This document shows, one piece after another, positions 1 through 11,176 of a DNA stretch of 64,000 nucleotides. Both the position numbers and the translations under genes were made by a program. This DNA is from Mucilaginibacter gracilis (GTDB taxonomy: Bacteria > Bacteroidota > Bacteroidia > Sphingobacteriales > Sphingobacteriaceae): NCBI RefSeq assembly GCF_003633615.1, contig NZ_RBKU01000001.1:868001-932000 (forward strand). The letters are read 5' to 3'. Within the stretch, counting starts at the first letter, position 1, and each line of letters begins with the position of its first letter. Below the pieces are notes generated by a model. The model made no database searches. It was not told where the DNA came from and was given only the letters and a program-made list of their open reading frames with translations.

Positions 1-1
1 A

Positions 2-343
2 TTTTCCGGCCAGCGGGTAACGCTCACCATCAAATCCATCCTGTACAACGGTCAATTATTACCCGTTAAGCTGGATGTGTATGATATGGACGGACTATTG
101 GGCCTTTATGTCCCCTCATCGCAATTCCGGGACTTCACCAAAGACCTCGGCACCAACAGCATACAAGGGGTGAGCATCGACGGCAATTCCCAGAACGGCA
201 GCCAGTTCCTGATGAGTACCGCCGACAAGCTGTTTCAATCTACCTCTACCGCCATAGCATCGGCCATCCGCAAGAACAAGGCGAAGATCAAATACAATTC
301 TTACATCTATTTAATTGACACCCACGCGCAAACCGCGCAATAA
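2..343 (+). CDS. traM: Conjugative transposon protein TraM, C-terminal part (truncated by window edge)
   Basis: The frame is open from base 2, so only the last 113 or so residues are present. They contain the C-terminal pattern I associate with Bacteroidetes TraM: a glycine-leucine-tyrosine-valine-proline segment, DFTKDLG, a serine-rich FQSTSTAIASAIRKNKAKIK stretch and a short beta end. TraM is an envelope component of the mating channel, comparable to VirB10-type scaffold proteins. TraN follows after 9 bases in the same direction, the usual gene order. An internal methionine at 77 is not the start. The assignment is from recognised sequence pattern plus order. Confidence 0.85.
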   Translation, partial: FSGQRVTLTIKSILYNGQLLPVKLDVYDMDGLLGLYVPSSQFRDFTKDLGTNSIQGVSIDGNSQNGSQFLMSTADKLFQSTSTAIASAIRKNKAKIKYNSYIYLIDTHAQTAQ

Positions 344-352
344 CTCTTAACC

Positions 353-1204
353 ATGAAAAAGCTGATCATTTTAACCGCTATCATTATAGCGGCACTGCAA
401 TCCCATGCCCAAAAAATAAATTTAGCCGATGGTGTCCGTAAGAGCGACCTGCCGGTCATTTACCTGCCGGACAGCCTTTCAGTGCATTTTATCTCACCGG
501 AGCCGATACAGTACGTCGATATTTCCAGCAACAGCATCGCGGGTGACCTGCCAGTTAAAAATGTGCTGCGAATCAAATACCGCACAGATTCGGCGAAGCG
601 CGTTTTTCCGCATGATGCGGTCGTCACCATCGTCGGCGAAAAGTTCATGGCACAATACCATGTCATTTATTCGGCAGAACCGCAGGGCGGCGCTGTTCAG
701 ACTGATATAGAGATCAATCCTGCCGATACGCGCCCGCTGGACTTTCCCGGTATAAGCCTCTCCCAACCGGAACTCAGAAAATATGCTTTCGGGATATTGA
801 ATAAAAAGCCGGAAAAACACCTGGCGCACAGTAAGGCCTACGGGATCAAAGCCAACCTGAACCATGCCTATACGCTCGGCGACTACATCTTTCTTGACCT
901 GAGTTTTGAGAACAGTACGAACCTTAGCTATAGCATAGAGGGCATCCGCTTTAAGATCAATGATAAAAAGGTCAATAAGGCAACTACAGTGCAATCCCTG
1001 GAGATCAGGCCGGATTTTACCCTACTTACCGTTCCCGCCTTTAAAAGACATTACCGCAACGTCTTTGTGTTCAAAAAATTCACTTTCCCCGGCAACAAAG
1101 TGCTGCAAGCAGAAATGAGCGAACAGCAGCTTTCCGGCAGGGTGATCACGCTGGGCATCACCTACAAAGATGTGCTGGAAGCCGACACCATTCCCTTACC
1201 CTAA
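353..1204 (+). CDS. traN: Conjugative transposon protein TraN
   Basis: A 283-residue exported protein with an N-terminal signal peptide (hydrophobic residues 5-15, likely cleavage after SHAQ). The segment LSVHFISPEPIQYVDIS, followed by GDLPVKNVLRIKY, is characteristic of Bacteroidetes TraN, an outer-membrane-associated part of the conjugative type IV secretion channel, broadly analogous to VirB9. It follows traM by 9 bases and is probably co-transcribed with it. Length fits the family. No missing parts are seen. Confidence 0.9.
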   Translation: MKKLIILTAIIIAALQSHAQKINLADGVRKSDLPVIYLPDSLSVHFISPEPIQYVDISSNSIAGDLPVKNVLRIKYRTDSAKRVFPHDAVVTIVGEKFMAQYHVIYSAEPQGGAVQTDIEINPADTRPLDFPGISLSQPELRKYAFGILNKKPEKHLAHSKAYGIKANLNHAYTLGDYIFLDLSFENSTNLSYSIEGIRFKINDKKVNKATTVQSLEIRPDFTLLTVPAFKRHYRNVFVFKKFTFPGNKVLQAEMSEQQLSGRVITLGITYKDVLEADTIPLP

Positions 1205-1215
1205 TTTTTTAAGCC

Positions 1216-1602
1216 ATGATCACAGAACTGGAAAAATTGCAGCGCAGGCTGGCCGGCCTCGACCCCAGCCTATACGTCCGTTTACAGGACGAGCGGCAAG
1301 TAACCGAATACCTGAACAGCTTTCTGCGGATACCGGAACCGGAAGAAGCTTTATGCAACGTGCTTTCAGGCTCCTGCTATGAATACCTCGACAGCCTGAT
1401 GGAAGAAGAATTTGAAGAGGAATACCTGCGTTTCAGCAGTGCGGGTATCCTGACCTACGAGCTGATCAACCTGGTGCTGGTCTGCGCTCCGGTGTTCCAG
1501 GAGTACAGCTTTCCAGAAAACGAGGATGACCGGATGCTGCGCTACGCCATCATCGGCACCGTTGCGGAATACCTGAAAGGAGGAATGGAAAATGGCCTTT
1601 AA
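1216..1602 (+). CDS. Small acidic hypothetical ICE protein
   Basis: A 128-residue acidic protein without signal peptide or membrane segments. The middle carries a run of glutamates ([13 protein letters not shown]). The gene starts 11 bases after traN and its end overlaps the next gene by 11 bases, so it is clearly part of the transfer operon and probably translationally coupled to the methylase-helicase. I do not recognise a family. Being upstream of a DNA-processing giant, it may be an accessory to it, but that is only positional inference. Confidence 0.75.
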   Translation: MITELEKLQRRLAGLDPSLYVRLQDERQVTEYLNSFLRIPEPEEALCNVLSGSCYEYLDSLMEEEFEEEYLRFSSAGILTYELINLVLVCAPVFQEYSFPENEDDRMLRYAIIGTVAEYLKGGMENGL

Positions 1603-4600
1603 TCCTTCAGAAAAAATGGCCGGGAATATCGAGGCCATCCGCATTGCCCTCACCTGGGACAAAAAGCGCGCATTCAGCGAACAAGAGTTGGATACCTTAC
1701 GGGCGTATGCCGGTTTCGGCGGGTTACGGGCCGTCTACTTTCCTTATGGTGAACGCGAAGAATGGATAAAACGCAATGCCTCGGATAACGATTTGCGCCT
1801 TTACCCGCAGGTCATGAAACTGCACGAACTATTAAGGCAACACTTGTCCGAAGCCGAATATAAACAGGCGGTAGAGGCCATGCGTCAAAGTTCCCTGACA
1901 GCCTTTTATACCCCGGCCTTTGTACCGCAGGCGATTTACCAGGCATTAAAGTCACAGGGTATTGCACCCCGTAAATTATATGAGCCAAGCGCGGGCGCTG
2001 GTGTTTTTATAGACGAAGCCATTAAACTTTTGCCTGCCTTAACGCAGGTCAGCGCAGTAGAAAAGGATATATTGACCGGCAAAGTCCTGGAAGCGATAGC
2101 CAGCAGCCTGCCCGTTCCTGCGGCTGTGCAGATCAAAGGGCTGGAAGATACGTCCGCTGCCGAAAAAGGGCAGCATGACCTGGTAACAAGTAATATCCCG
2201 TTCGGTAATTTCTCGGTATTTGACCCGGCATACGCCAATAGCGGCATCACTTCCAAAATTCATAATTACTTTTTTGCCAAAGGACTGGATAAGCTGGGTG
2301 ATGGCGGTATTATGGCCTACCTGACCACCGATGCTTTTTTAAATAACCCATCGAATGAATTGGCACGGAAACATCTGTTTACCTCTGCCGACCTGATCAG
2401 CGTATCGGTATTGCCGGATAACCTGATGAAAGAGATCGCCAATACAGAAGCACCCAGCCATTTGCTGATCGTTCAGAAAAACGACCATAAGGAAAGTTTT
2501 TCCAAAGCCGAAGAATTGCTGTTGACAACGATGGATCTGCGTAATGAACACGGTGAGTTCACCATGAATGCTTACCTCGTAGGCCGCATGGAATTGCTGT
2601 TGGGCGACGAAGTAGGTGCAGGCAGGGATCAGTACGGCAACGCTTCGCAAATGCTTTGGCAGAACTGCAGCTTAGACGACTTGCTGCAACCTTTACAGGA
2701 GCAGATCAGTACCGGTTTACAGCAGCATTTTGACCATGCCAAATGGGAGGCACTGCAACAAGGTTGGCAAAAGCCGGAAACACCGGCTCAGGATTTATCC
2801 ACCTCCGAAACGGACAAGGCAAAGCAGTTTACCTTTCTGCCCGTACCTCAGGATAAAGGCGGTATCATGACCGTGCAACTGGGCCTGTTTGACCAGGCCC
2901 CGGCACAGAACAACAACCGGGCGCAGGCTTATTTATCGGATGTTGACGCTGGAATGGTGGAGGCTTATACCGCCCGTCTGATCAGTACGATCAAAACGAC
3001 TGACCGGCCCGACCATGAAAGCCTGGTGATGATCACGGCCAAAGCGAAGGCCAATAACCGCTACCTGTATAAATTATACAGTAACGTGGCCGAGATCAAA
3101 TTTCCTGCTAAGTGGTTTAACGGGAACGCCCTGAGTTATGAACTCAAAGCCCTGGCCGCCAAACTTAAATATTTCGGGCATGATTACCGCTACGAGGGCG
3201 ACAAGAGCCTGGAATCCGCTTTTACCCTCGGGGCCGACCGGGTGCAACCTTTTACGCATATCAAGCCTTTTTATGTTAAGGACACCTTAGTAGTGCATTT
3301 GGGTAAGGCGGGCCTGATCGACACACCAAACCGGGACAGGGCTGATTTTAAACCATTCGAAGAGCAAAAACACACGGAGTTTTACGGGATGTATGTGCGC
3401 CTGCGCGACAACTACCTTGCATTGTCCGCCCTCGAAAGCGAAACATTGCAGGAGCAGCCTGTCCAGCGGGAACATCTGAACCAGGCTTATGAAGAGTTGC
3501 ACGGCAGGTTCGGGGAACTGAATAAAACGAATAATCGCGCACGCGTTTTAGCGGATGCAGCCTTCGGCTTCTTGTTGCTGTCCTCTTTGGAGCGCAAGGA
3601 AAACGAGCAATGGATCAAAGCAGACATTTTTAACGGGCCGGTGTTCCCTCAGCAAACCGAACTGAAAACCGATGACCCTGCCGAGGCCCTGGCACGTTGC
3701 CTGAATGACAAAGGCGGGGTTGACTTGTTATATATCATGCAGGCTACCGGCCTCGGTGAAAGCGAGGTGATACGCGGGCTGAACCAGCATATCCTGCTTA
3801 ACCCGGCTACGCTGCAATGGGAAACCACCGATGCCTACCTGTCCGGCAACGTGGTAGAAAAATTAAGGGTAGCTGAAGCCATTGTCAAAGAAAACCCTGA
3901 CGACCTGCAATTGGCGCGCAGCCTGGCGAACATCACCAGGGTACAGCCGGAACCTATCCCTTTTGAGCTGCTTGATTTTAACCTCGGTGAACGGTGGATA
4001 CCCATCGATTATTACGAGCGTTTTGCCTCTGACCTGTTCGGCTCTAAAACGCAGATCGAATATTTTAATTCTCTGGACACCTTTAAGGTAAACTACCGCT
4101 ATGCGACGGCGGCCATGTTAGCAGAATATACTATTGCCCCGAAGCTGGGTAATAAAATGTACCCGAACAGCCTGCTTGAACATGCGCTGGAAAACACCTC
4201 GCCCTATTTCTCTTACAAGATCGGTGACGGCGAGGATGCCGTCCGCGTGCCCGATAACGATGCGATCCAACTGGCGCACCAAAAAGTAGAGAGTATGCGC
4301 GCCCGCTTCCTGGAATGGCTGAAAGAACGACCGGACAGTGAAAAACAGCAACTGGAAAAACTGTACAACGACACTTTTAATTGTTTTGTGCTGCGTGAAT
4401 ATGACGGCAGTCATTTAAAATTCCCCGGCCTGGATAAAAAAGCCCTGGGGATCGACGATTTATACAGCTCACAGAAAAATGCCGCCTGGCGCACCATTCA
4501 AAAAAGGGGGGCTTTGATTGACCATGAAGTAGGCTTAGGCAAAACGCTCACCATGATCGTCGCCGCGCAGGAAATGAAACGGCTGGGTATCGTTCATAAG

Positions 4601-7123
4601 CCGGTTATCTTAGCCTTAAAAGCCAACGTTACGCAGATTGCCGATACCTACCGCAAGGCGTACCCAAATGCAAAAATACTGGCACCGGGCGAAAATGATT
4701 TTACGCCTGCTAAACGCCAGCAGCTTTTCCACCAGATCAAGAATAATAATTGGGACTGTATTATCCTGACCCATGACCAGTTCTTTAAAATACCGCAATC
4801 ACCCGAAATACAAAGGGATATTTTTCAGGCCGAACTGGATAACATTGAGATGGACCTGGATACACTGGCAGACCTGGGCGGCGAGATCAGCCGCCGGATG
4901 CTCAAAGGGTTGGAGATCCGGCGGAATAACCTGCAAACCAAGCTGAACGGTGTCCTTTATGCCATTGAGAACCAAAAGGACGCGGGCATCCACTTTCAAA
5001 GTATGCACATCGATCATTTATTTATCGACGAGGCGCATAAATTCAAAAACCTGTTGTTTAGTACGCGCCATAACCGCGTGGCGGGTCTGGGCAATCCCGA
5101 AGGCAGTCAGCGGGCGTTGAACATGCTGTTTGCCATCCGCACTTTGCAGCAAAAATTTAACAGCGACCTGTGTGCTACGTTCTTATCCGGCACACCTATT
5201 TCCAATAGCCTGACCGAAATGTATTTGATCTTTAAATACCTGCGGCCCAAAGAAATGGAACGGCAGCGCATCGAGAACTTTGATGCCTGGGCTGCGGTCT
5301 ACGCGCGAAAAACCACCGATTTCGAGTTTTCCGTAACCAACCAGATCGTGGCTAAGGAGCGCTTCCGTCATTTTATCAAGGTACCGGAGCTGGCCCTGTT
5401 TTATAACGAGATCACCGATTATAAAACGGCAAAGCATATCCAGTTGGACAAACCGGAACTGGAAGAAACGCTGGTCAACATTAAGCCTACACCTGACCAG
5501 GAAAACTTTATTGCCGCCCTGATGAAATTTGCGGAAACGGGTGATGCCACGCTGATAGGCCGTGCGCCGTTGACCAATGAGGAAGATAACGCGCGGATGC
5601 TGATCGCTACCAACTACGCTAAGAAAATGTCGGCGGATATGCGACTGATCGATCCGGATTATGAAGACCACCCGGACAACAAGGTGAACGTATGCGCCCG
5701 CAAGGTACAGGAGATCTACCATGAAAGTACGCCGCACCGGGGTACGCAGATCATCTTCTCAGACATTGGCACACCGAAGCCGGATGCGTTCAATATCTAT
5801 GATGCGCTGCGCGACAAGCTGGTCAATGATTTTAATATCCCGCGTGACGAGATCACCTTTATCCATGACTGGACGGACAAGCAGAAACCGGAGTTGTTTA
5901 AAAAGATGAACAACGGCCAAATCCGTATCCTGATCGGCAGTACCGAGAAAGCCGGAACTGGCCTGAACGTACAAAAGCGCGTCGTTGCGATGCACCACTG
6001 TGATATACCCTGGAAACCGGCAGAGCTGGAACAACGGGATGGCCGCGGGGCCAGGCAGGGCAACTGGCTCGCGAAAACTCATTATGGCAATAAGGTGCGC
6101 AATTTCATCTACGCGGTCGAGCAATCGCTGGACAACTATAAGTTCAACCTGCTCAAAAACAAGCAAACCTTTATTTCTCAGATGAAAAACTGCGAGCTAA
6201 ATGTGCGCACACTCGACGAGGGTGCAATGGACGAAAAAAGCGGCATGAACTTTTCGGAATATATCGCCATCCTTTCCGGCGATACTTCGCTGCTGGAAAA
6301 AACGAAGATCGAAAAGCAGGTCGCGGTTTTGGAAAGCTGGAAGTCCACACACTTCAAAGAGGTGGCCAATGGCCGGTACAAGCTGGAATCGCTGGAAAAA
6401 GAACAGGCCAAAATTAGTGTCACCCTTGAAAAGCTGGTTATTGATGCCGCATCTTATAGCGGGGTTTTACAACACGACAAAGACGGCGTTAAGCTGAACC
6501 TGTTGCAACTCTCGGGCCTGGCTTCCGCTGCTGATGCGGAGGCAATGGGCAAACACCTCATTGAACTCTACCGTAAATGGGAACCTAAACGCGACGAACC
6601 GGATAACCGGCAGATCGGTAGCCTATATGGTTTTGACCTGTACATCCGGCGGGAACGCGAGACTTTTGAAATGGACGGCCTTTTTCAGTCGAGGAACTTT
6701 AACAGCCTATATGCAGAAAGTCCGCAGACGGGTATCAAATACATGCAAAGTAACGGCGCACCGAACGCGGACAATCCCAAACTGACGGCGCGGTATTTCC
6801 TGAATGCGATTGACCGGGTAAATTCCTTAAAAGAGAAATACCAGGGCGATCTCAGTGGAATTGAAAAAGAAATCCCCCTATACCGCGCCATCACGCAAAA
6901 GCCATTTGAAAAGGAGCAGGAACTGCTGGAAATGAAGCTGGAGCTGGGCCGTCTTGAAAAAGAGATCTCCGCCAAAATCCAGGCGAACCAGATGAAAGGC
7001 AGCGAGGTTACCATCGAACTAACGGACGAGGCTATCCAACCCGATGACAATATCCGTTCCATCCGTCCCGCGGAGGATGACGACGACGAAACGGAATACC
7101 GAAGCACCGGTATTGGCCGGTAA
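1592..7123 (+). CDS. Giant N6-adenine methylase / SNF2-type helicase fusion protein
   Basis: An 1843-residue protein combining two enzymes. Residues about 85-330 form an adenine-methylase-like domain: SAM motif [11 protein letters not shown] at about 129 and a catalytic-loop motif SNIPFG at about 200 in place of the usual NPPY/DPPY. Residues about 940-1550 form a superfamily 2 (SNF2-like) helicase: Walker [10 protein letters not shown] at 976-984, DEAH box at 1146-1149 and motif [13 protein letters not shown] from 1481. The C-terminus is coiled-coil-rich and ends acidic. Such proteins are common in Bacteroidetes ICEs and large phages; proposed roles are DNA modification and anti-restriction during transfer. 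The start codon at 1592 overlaps the preceding gene by 11 bases. Whether the methylase is active with N-I-P-F is unknown. Confidence 0.9.
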   Translation: MAFNPSEKMAGNIEAIRIALTWDKKRAFSEQELDTLRAYAGFGGLRAVYFPYGEREEWIKRNASDNDLRLYPQVMKLHELLRQHLSEAEYKQAVEAMRQSSLTAFYTPAFVPQAIYQALKSQGIAPRKLYEPSAGAGVFIDEAIKLLPALTQVSAVEKDILTGKVLEAIASSLPVPAAVQIKGLEDTSAAEKGQHDLVTSNIPFGNFSVFDPAYANSGITSKIHNYFFAKGLDKLGDGGIMAYLTTDAFLNNPSNELARKHLFTSADLISVSVLPDNLMKEIANTEAPSHLLIVQKNDHKESFSKAEELLLTTMDLRNEHGEFTMNAYLVGRMELLLGDEVGAGRDQYGNASQMLWQNCSLDDLLQPLQEQISTGLQQHFDHAKWEALQQGWQKPETPAQDLSTSETDKAKQFTFLPVPQDKGGIMTVQLGLFDQAPAQNNNRAQAYLSDVDAGMVEAYTARLISTIKTTDRPDHESLVMITAKAKANNRYLYKLYSNVAEIKFPAKWFNGNALSYELKALAAKLKYFGHDYRYEGDKSLESAFTLGADRVQPFTHIKPFYVKDTLVVHLGKAGLIDTPNRDRADFKPFEEQKHTEFYGMYVRLRDNYLALSALESETLQEQPVQREHLNQAYEELHGRFGELNKTNNRARVLADAAFGFLLLSSLERKENEQWIKADIFNGPVFPQQTELKTDDPAEALARCLNDKGGVDLLYIMQATGLGESEVIRGLNQHILLNPATLQWETTDAYLSGNVVEKLRVAEAIVKENPDDLQLARSLANITRVQPEPIPFELLDFNLGERWIPIDYYERFASDLFGSKTQIEYFNSLDTFKVNYRYATAAMLAEYTIAPKLGNKMYPNSLLEHALENTSPYFSYKIGDGEDAVRVPDNDAIQLAHQKVESMRARFLEWLKERPDSEKQQLEKLYNDTFNCFVLREYDGSHLKFPGLDKKALGIDDLYSSQKNAAWRTIQKRGALIDHEVGLGKTLTMIVAAQEMKRLGIVHKPVILALKANVTQIADTYRKAYPNAKILAPGENDFTPAKRQQLFHQIKNNNWDCIILTHDQFFKIPQSPEIQRDIFQAELDNIEMDLDTLADLGGEISRRMLKGLEIRRNNLQTKLNGVLYAIENQKDAGIHFQSMHIDHLFIDEAHKFKNLLFSTRHNRVAGLGNPEGSQRALNMLFAIRTLQQKFNSDLCATFLSGTPISNSLTEMYLIFKYLRPKEMERQRIENFDAWAAVYARKTTDFEFSVTNQIVAKERFRHFIKVPELALFYNEITDYKTAKHIQLDKPELEETLVNIKPTPDQENFIAALMKFAETGDATLIGRAPLTNEEDNARMLIATNYAKKMSADMRLIDPDYEDHPDNKVNVCARKVQEIYHESTPHRGTQIIFSDIGTPKPDAFNIYDALRDKLVNDFNIPRDEITFIHDWTDKQKPELFKKMNNGQIRILIGSTEKAGTGLNVQKRVVAMHHCDIPWKPAELEQRDGRGARQGNWLAKTHYGNKVRNFIYAVEQSLDNYKFNLLKNKQTFISQMKNCELNVRTLDEGAMDEKSGMNFSEYIAILSGDTSLLEKTKIEKQVAVLESWKSTHFKEVANGRYKLESLEKEQAKISVTLEKLVIDAASYSGVLQHDKDGVKLNLLQLSGLASAADAEAMGKHLIELYRKWEPKRDEPDNRQIGSLYGFDLYIRRERETFEMDGLFQSRNFNSLYAESPQTGIKYMQSNGAPNADNPKLTARYFLNAIDRVNSLKEKYQGDLSGIEKEIPLYRAITQKPFEKEQELLEMKLELGRLEKEISAKIQANQMKGSEVTIELTDEAIQPDDNIRSIRPAEDDDDETEYRSTGIGR

Positions 7124-7162
7124 GCCACTGCAACACATTCACCCTTATAAAACAGCAATCCA

Positions 7163-7672
7163 ATGATCCATTTCGAGCATATCCGGTGCCCGCTGCATCG
7201 CTATACGTTTACAGTCGGGCCAATACGCCGTTGGGTGGAAAAGGAATGCGAAGGGAAAGTGCTGAACCTGTTTTGCGGCCCCACCCGTTTGGCCCTCAAT
7301 GAAATTCGGAACGACCTCAACCCGGACATGCCAGCCGATCACCACCTCGACGCGCTCGAATTTCTGCGCACCTGGAACGGAGAAAGATTTAATACCATTC
7401 TGCTTGACCCGCCGTATGCCTACCGTAAAAGCATGACCATGTACCAGGGCATGGTATGCAGTCCGTTCAGGCAGCTTAAAGATGCTATTCCAGGTTGTCT
7501 GTATCCGGATGGGTTGGTGATCACCTTCGGATACCATTCGGTGGTCATGGGCAGAAACCGCCAGTTTGAACTGGAAAAGATCGCTTTGTTCAGTCATGGC
7601 GGCGCGATTCATGATACCATCGCCAGTATTGAGCGGTATGTTCCGGCGCAGTTAAAACTATCTCTTACTTAA
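7163..7672 (+). CDS. Small DNA-methyltransferase-like protein
   Basis: A 169-residue protein with a Rossmann-type SAM motif (VLNLFCGPTRL, about residues 33-43) and a DPPY catalytic motif at residues 82-85, the pattern of amino-methylating DNA methyltransferases. It is short for a free-standing enzyme and has no obvious separate target-recognition domain. The C-terminal end VPAQLKLSL is typical of small ICE-encoded relatives. It lies 39 bases downstream of the methylase-helicase in the same direction. The real substrate could be DNA or something else; only the fold and the DPPY motif are visible. Confidence 0.75.
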   Translation: MIHFEHIRCPLHRYTFTVGPIRRWVEKECEGKVLNLFCGPTRLALNEIRNDLNPDMPADHHLDALEFLRTWNGERFNTILLDPPYAYRKSMTMYQGMVCSPFRQLKDAIPGCLYPDGLVITFGYHSVVMGRNRQFELEKIALFSHGGAIHDTIASIERYVPAQLKLSLT

Positions 7673-7733
7673 CCAACAAATTATGGAAGAACGGCGAAGC
7701 CCTCCCTCCATACCTTAAAAATCAATCAACATT

Positions 7734-9764
7734 ATGGAGGAAACCCATGAGCAACATAAGCTGCATGGCTTTATGCAGTGCGCTATTTATTTTTCTATAG
7801 CACTCGAAGCCAGCTTGTTTATTTATCTGAAAGCCCCGTTTTGGGGCTTTTTTGCTAAAGCGTTAATCAAGATCAGCCATATCGCGATCTATCATGAATT
7901 GGTTTACAGCAAGCTGTCCACGCTGCTACTGATCTGCCTGGTCAGTATTGGCACACTGGCCAAAAAGGAAACCGACCTTGACCCCAAAAAGCACATCGTT
8001 TATCCCTTAACTGCCGGGCTGCTTTTATTCTTCGGCAGCCTGCTGTTATACAATCGTCCGTCCGCGCTGGCCTTTGCCTATACCAGCTGGTGCAATCTCT
8101 TTTATATGGTTTGTTCATTTGCAGGGGCATTGGTGACCAGCCTGGCGATGGACAATGTTTCCAAACTCATCCGTTCCGGTTTGGGCAAGGATGTGTGGAA
8201 CGTCGAAGGTGAAAGCTTTATGCAGCCGACCGTTCCGGTGAATACGCGCTATTCGGTCAATATCCCAATGCAGTTCTACTTTAAAGGTAAGGTCAGGGAC
8301 GGCTGGATCAATATTGTCAACCCCTTCCGTGGAACACTGCTGATCGGCACGCCCGGTTCCGGGAAGTCTTACGGCATCGTTAATTCGTTTATCCGGCAGA
8401 TGATTGCTAAGGAGTTTTCGGCGGCCATCTACGATTTCAAGCACCCAGATCTCGGAAAGATCGCTTATTACCAATACCTCTTGGCCAAACAGCAAGGCAA
8501 ATGTAAAAAGCACAGTTTCCACGTCATTAATCTGACTGACGTGGAGCGAAGCCGAAGGGTGAACCCCTGGCGCAGCGAGTACCTGCGGACACTGGCAGAT
8601 GCTTCAGAAAGTGCAGAAGGTTTGGTCGAAGCGATGAAGAAGGGTGACCGGAGCAGCGGCAGTGACCAGTTCTTCACACAATCTGCCATTAACTTCTTAT
8701 CTGCCTGCGTTTATTTCTTCAGCAAGTACAACGGAGGAAAATATTCCAGCTACCCGCATGTACTGGCTTTTCTGAACCGCTCTTACGATGAGATTTTTAC
8801 CACGCTGTTTACTGAACCGGAACTGACCTCGTTATTGTCGCCCTTCCGCAGTGCCTACCAGATGCGGGCCTTTGATCAATTGGAAGGCCAGGTCGGCACC
8901 CTGAAGATATTTATCAGCCGTCTGGCGACTAAAGAAACCTTTTGGGTGTTCTCCGGCGATGACTTTAACCTGAAAATATCGGACAAGGAAAATCCGGGCA
9001 TCCTGGTTTTAGCCAATGATCCGGCCACGCAGAGCATTAACTCAGCCTGCTACTCGGTCATCATGAACCGCGTCACCCAGGTCATTAATTCCAAAGGGAA
9101 TAACCCGGTCGGACTGCTCATTGATGAAGCGCCAACGTTGTATACGCACAAGATCGAGAACCTGATCTCACAGGCAAGGAGCAATCTTTCAGCGGTATTA
9201 TTAGGCTTGCAGGAATTGCCGCAGCTTAACCAACAATACGGTAAAGATACCGCAGCCACCATCACCTCGGTAGTTGGCAACCTATTGTCCGGTTCAGTGC
9301 GCAACAAGGAAACGTTGGAGTGGCTGGAAAGGTTATTGGGCAAAAATAAGCAGATCGGCGAAGGATTGTCCATCGACCGCAACAAGACCAGCACCTCGCT
9401 GAACGAGAAGCTGGAATCCCTGATACCTGCCGGTAAGATCGCTTCGCTGAATACAGGGGAAATGGTGGGGCTGATCGCCGCTGACGTACAGGAGATCTTT
9501 ACCGGAAGGTTTGAAACCTCTGCCATCAATTGCCGGGTAAACCTGGACCGCAGGGAGATCGAAGCTGAAGAAGCCAACTACAAAGACCTGCCTGTGTACT
9601 ATGACTTCGCTGGCAAAAAGGACGAAATCCTTTTACAGAACTTCTTTAAGATCAACCGGGAGGTCGAGGAAATTATAAAGCAGTTCAAACCTGCCGTGCC
9701 ACCACCGGTGCCGCCCGCCAACAAAGGCAGCATGAACATAACCTACAAGAAAAAGAATCATTAA
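7734..9764 (+). CDS. Type IV coupling protein (TraG/VirD4/MobC-like conjugation ATPase)
   Basis: A 676-residue membrane ATPase. The first ~150 residues contain several hydrophobic segments; a cytoplasmic ATPase domain follows. Walker A GTPGSGKS is at 205-212 and Walker B LLIDEAPT has its aspartate at 464. The segment AAIYDFKHPDLG downstream of Walker A is typical of coupling proteins, which bring the relaxase-DNA complex to the secretion channel and pump DNA. The C-terminal tail is proline-rich. A GGAGG lies directly after the start codon rather than before it. In related elements this gene is called mobC and sits next to relaxase genes, but no relaxase gene is seen here. Confidence 0.88.
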   Translation: MEETHEQHKLHGFMQCAIYFSIALEASLFIYLKAPFWGFFAKALIKISHIAIYHELVYSKLSTLLLICLVSIGTLAKKETDLDPKKHIVYPLTAGLLLFFGSLLLYNRPSALAFAYTSWCNLFYMVCSFAGALVTSLAMDNVSKLIRSGLGKDVWNVEGESFMQPTVPVNTRYSVNIPMQFYFKGKVRDGWINIVNPFRGTLLIGTPGSGKSYGIVNSFIRQMIAKEFSAAIYDFKHPDLGKIAYYQYLLAKQQGKCKKHSFHVINLTDVERSRRVNPWRSEYLRTLADASESAEGLVEAMKKGDRSSGSDQFFTQSAINFLSACVYFFSKYNGGKYSSYPHVLAFLNRSYDEIFTTLFTEPELTSLLSPFRSAYQMRAFDQLEGQVGTLKIFISRLATKETFWVFSGDDFNLKISDKENPGILVLANDPATQSINSACYSVIMNRVTQVINSKGNNPVGLLIDEAPTLYTHKIENLISQARSNLSAVLLGLQELPQLNQQYGKDTAATITSVVGNLLSGSVRNKETLEWLERLLGKNKQIGEGLSIDRNKTSTSLNEKLESLIPAGKIASLNTGEMVGLIAADVQEIFTGRFETSAINCRVNLDRREIEAEEANYKDLPVYYDFAGKKDEILLQNFFKINREVEEIIKQFKPAVPPPVPPANKGSMNITYKKKNH

Positions 9765-9784
9765 CCCTTTAAATCCTTTTTGAT

Positions 9785-10225
9785 ATGACAGACGAATTAT
9801 ACGGCACCTATGCCCAGGTGCATCCCAGATTATTAGAAGACCCGGCGGAACGCCAGGGGCAGATCGGCATGTTCACATACGCCGAAGCCGGTAAAGATGA
9901 TTTTTACCTCAGTTTCCCGGACGGAAAACAGGGACGGTACAGCAGCAATGAATTGCTCGTACTGCGAAAAGGCAATGATACTTACCGGGATGTGGTTTCC
10001 CAAGTTTCGGAACTGACCACGCCAGACTTTCGCATTTTGTTACAGGTGAGCCTTAAACAGCAATCCATCTATCCCTTGGATCATAAAACTGCCTTAGAAC
10101 TGGCAACGACCAATGAAACGACTGCGAAATTCAGCCTGATCGCTCTCAGCGACAAATTGGGCATTCAGCAAGATCAGCAAATTGAACAGGATGATCTACA
10201 CCAGGGCCATCGTCGTGGCCGCTAA
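9785..10225 (+). CDS. Hypothetical ICE protein, first of two tandem paralogues
   Basis: A 146-residue soluble protein. An N-terminal segment of about 60 residues (GQIGMFTYAEAG..., then FPDGKQGRYSSNELLVL) is shared with the next gene, so the two are diverged tandem duplicates. The shared part looks like a small beta-rich domain; the C-terminal half is helical and polar and ends in a basic/histidine tail. The gene starts 20 bases after the coupling protein and is in the same operon. No known family is recognised. Confidence 0.7.
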   Translation: MTDELYGTYAQVHPRLLEDPAERQGQIGMFTYAEAGKDDFYLSFPDGKQGRYSSNELLVLRKGNDTYRDVVSQVSELTTPDFRILLQVSLKQQSIYPLDHKTALELATTNETTAKFSLIALSDKLGIQQDQQIEQDDLHQGHRRGR

Positions 10226-10235
10226 ATGTAATATG

Positions 10236-10658
10236 ATGGAACAACTAAATAACAAAGGGGTGATAGTCCATCCCTTATTGACCCATGATCCGCAGCGGAT
10301 GCAGGGCCAGATCGGGATTATCAGCAATATTGTTCATGAAAATGATGAGGTCTATGTCGAATTTCCTTATAACAAAACCGGTATTTACAGTAGGGACGCG
10401 GTGCTAACCTTATTGCCAAAGGAGATGCTACTGGCTCATATCCATGATAAACTGGAAGAACTCGAACCCAAGGACGCGCGTATCCTGTTGGATATTTACC
10501 GGTTGCAACGGAACGGACAGCCCGCAGCTATCGAGGAAGCATTGCGCTGGGCCATTGGCTATGATACCATAGGGCGGGATGCCCTCGTGACCGTAAAAGA
10601 CTATATCGACAGGGGCCTGTCTGAGGATATAGCTCAACATCATTCCATAGGCCGGTGA
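10236..10658 (+). CDS. Hypothetical ICE protein, second of two tandem paralogues
   Basis: A 140-residue protein paralogous to the preceding gene: GQIGIISNIVHENDEVYVEFPYNKTGIYS matches the first copy in pattern. I chose the ATG at 10236 (an adjacent ATG is at 10233) because it aligns the two N-termini to within one residue and places the start 10 bases after the upstream stop; the open frame extends further upstream to 10182 but would overlap the first gene. The C-terminal half is helical. Its stop overlaps the GTG start of the next gene by four bases. Confidence 0.7.
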   Translation: MEQLNNKGVIVHPLLTHDPQRMQGQIGIISNIVHENDEVYVEFPYNKTGIYSRDAVLTLLPKEMLLAHIHDKLEELEPKDARILLDIYRLQRNGQPAAIEEALRWAIGYDTIGRDALVTVKDYIDRGLSEDIAQHHSIGR

Positions 10659-11176
10659 TAGCCCGGCTATTGGCCGCTTGGTTAACGATAGGGTGCTTAC
10701 TGCCGGGGATCAATATGGCTGCCGCCCATGATAGCAGCCGTATTGTATCCGCGCTGCCTTTACGGTCATTACAGGTTACATCCGGCTTTGGCTACCGCAT
10801 CCACCCGGTAACCGGCTTAAAACAGTTTCATAACGGCGTAGATCTTCGGGCGCACCAGGACACAGTTTTTGCCGTGATGGACGGCATGGTCGTTCAATCC
10901 GGTTATGACCGCTTATTGGGGTTCTACATCAAGGTCGCCCATGCCATGCATTTAATCAGCATTTACGGACATTTATCCGTTCCCTGGGTGTTTTCCGGTG
11001 AAACGGTCACAATGGGCCAAACTCTCGGCCTGACGGGGTGCAGTGGCCGAACGACCGGCGAACATCTGCACTTCAGCATTCTTTACAGCGGGCGATATAT
11101 CGACCCGCTTCAATTCCTTTCCAAAATTTTAATAACACCACAATCAAAAATCCAATATGATACAGCAAATTTTTAA
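10655..11176 (+). CDS. M23 family metallopeptidase (peptidoglycan hydrolase of the transfer system)
   Basis: A 173-residue exported protein with a signal peptide (hydrophobic residues 4-20). It has the LytM/M23 signature: GFGYRIHPVTG, then FHNGVDLRA with the zinc-binding His and Asp, and the second zinc motif GEHLHFS. M23 enzymes cut peptide bridges in peptidoglycan; in conjugative elements they open the wall for the channel. The start is a GTG that overlaps the upstream stop (GTGA), so translation is probably coupled. Its 3' end overlaps the next gene by 20 bases. Confidence 0.85.
   Translation: MIARLLAAWLTIGCLLPGINMAAAHDSSRIVSALPLRSLQVTSGFGYRIHPVTGLKQFHNGVDLRAHQDTVFAVMDGMVVQSGYDRLLGFYIKVAHAMHLISIYGHLSVPWVFSGETVTMGQTLGLTGCSGRTTGEHLHFSILYSGRYIDPLQFLSKILITPQSKIQYDTANF

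Noticed and set aside
7675..7733. Mini frame between the small methyltransferase and coupling-protein genes
   Set aside because: Only 11 codons, no pattern; the T4CP start at 7734 is clear.
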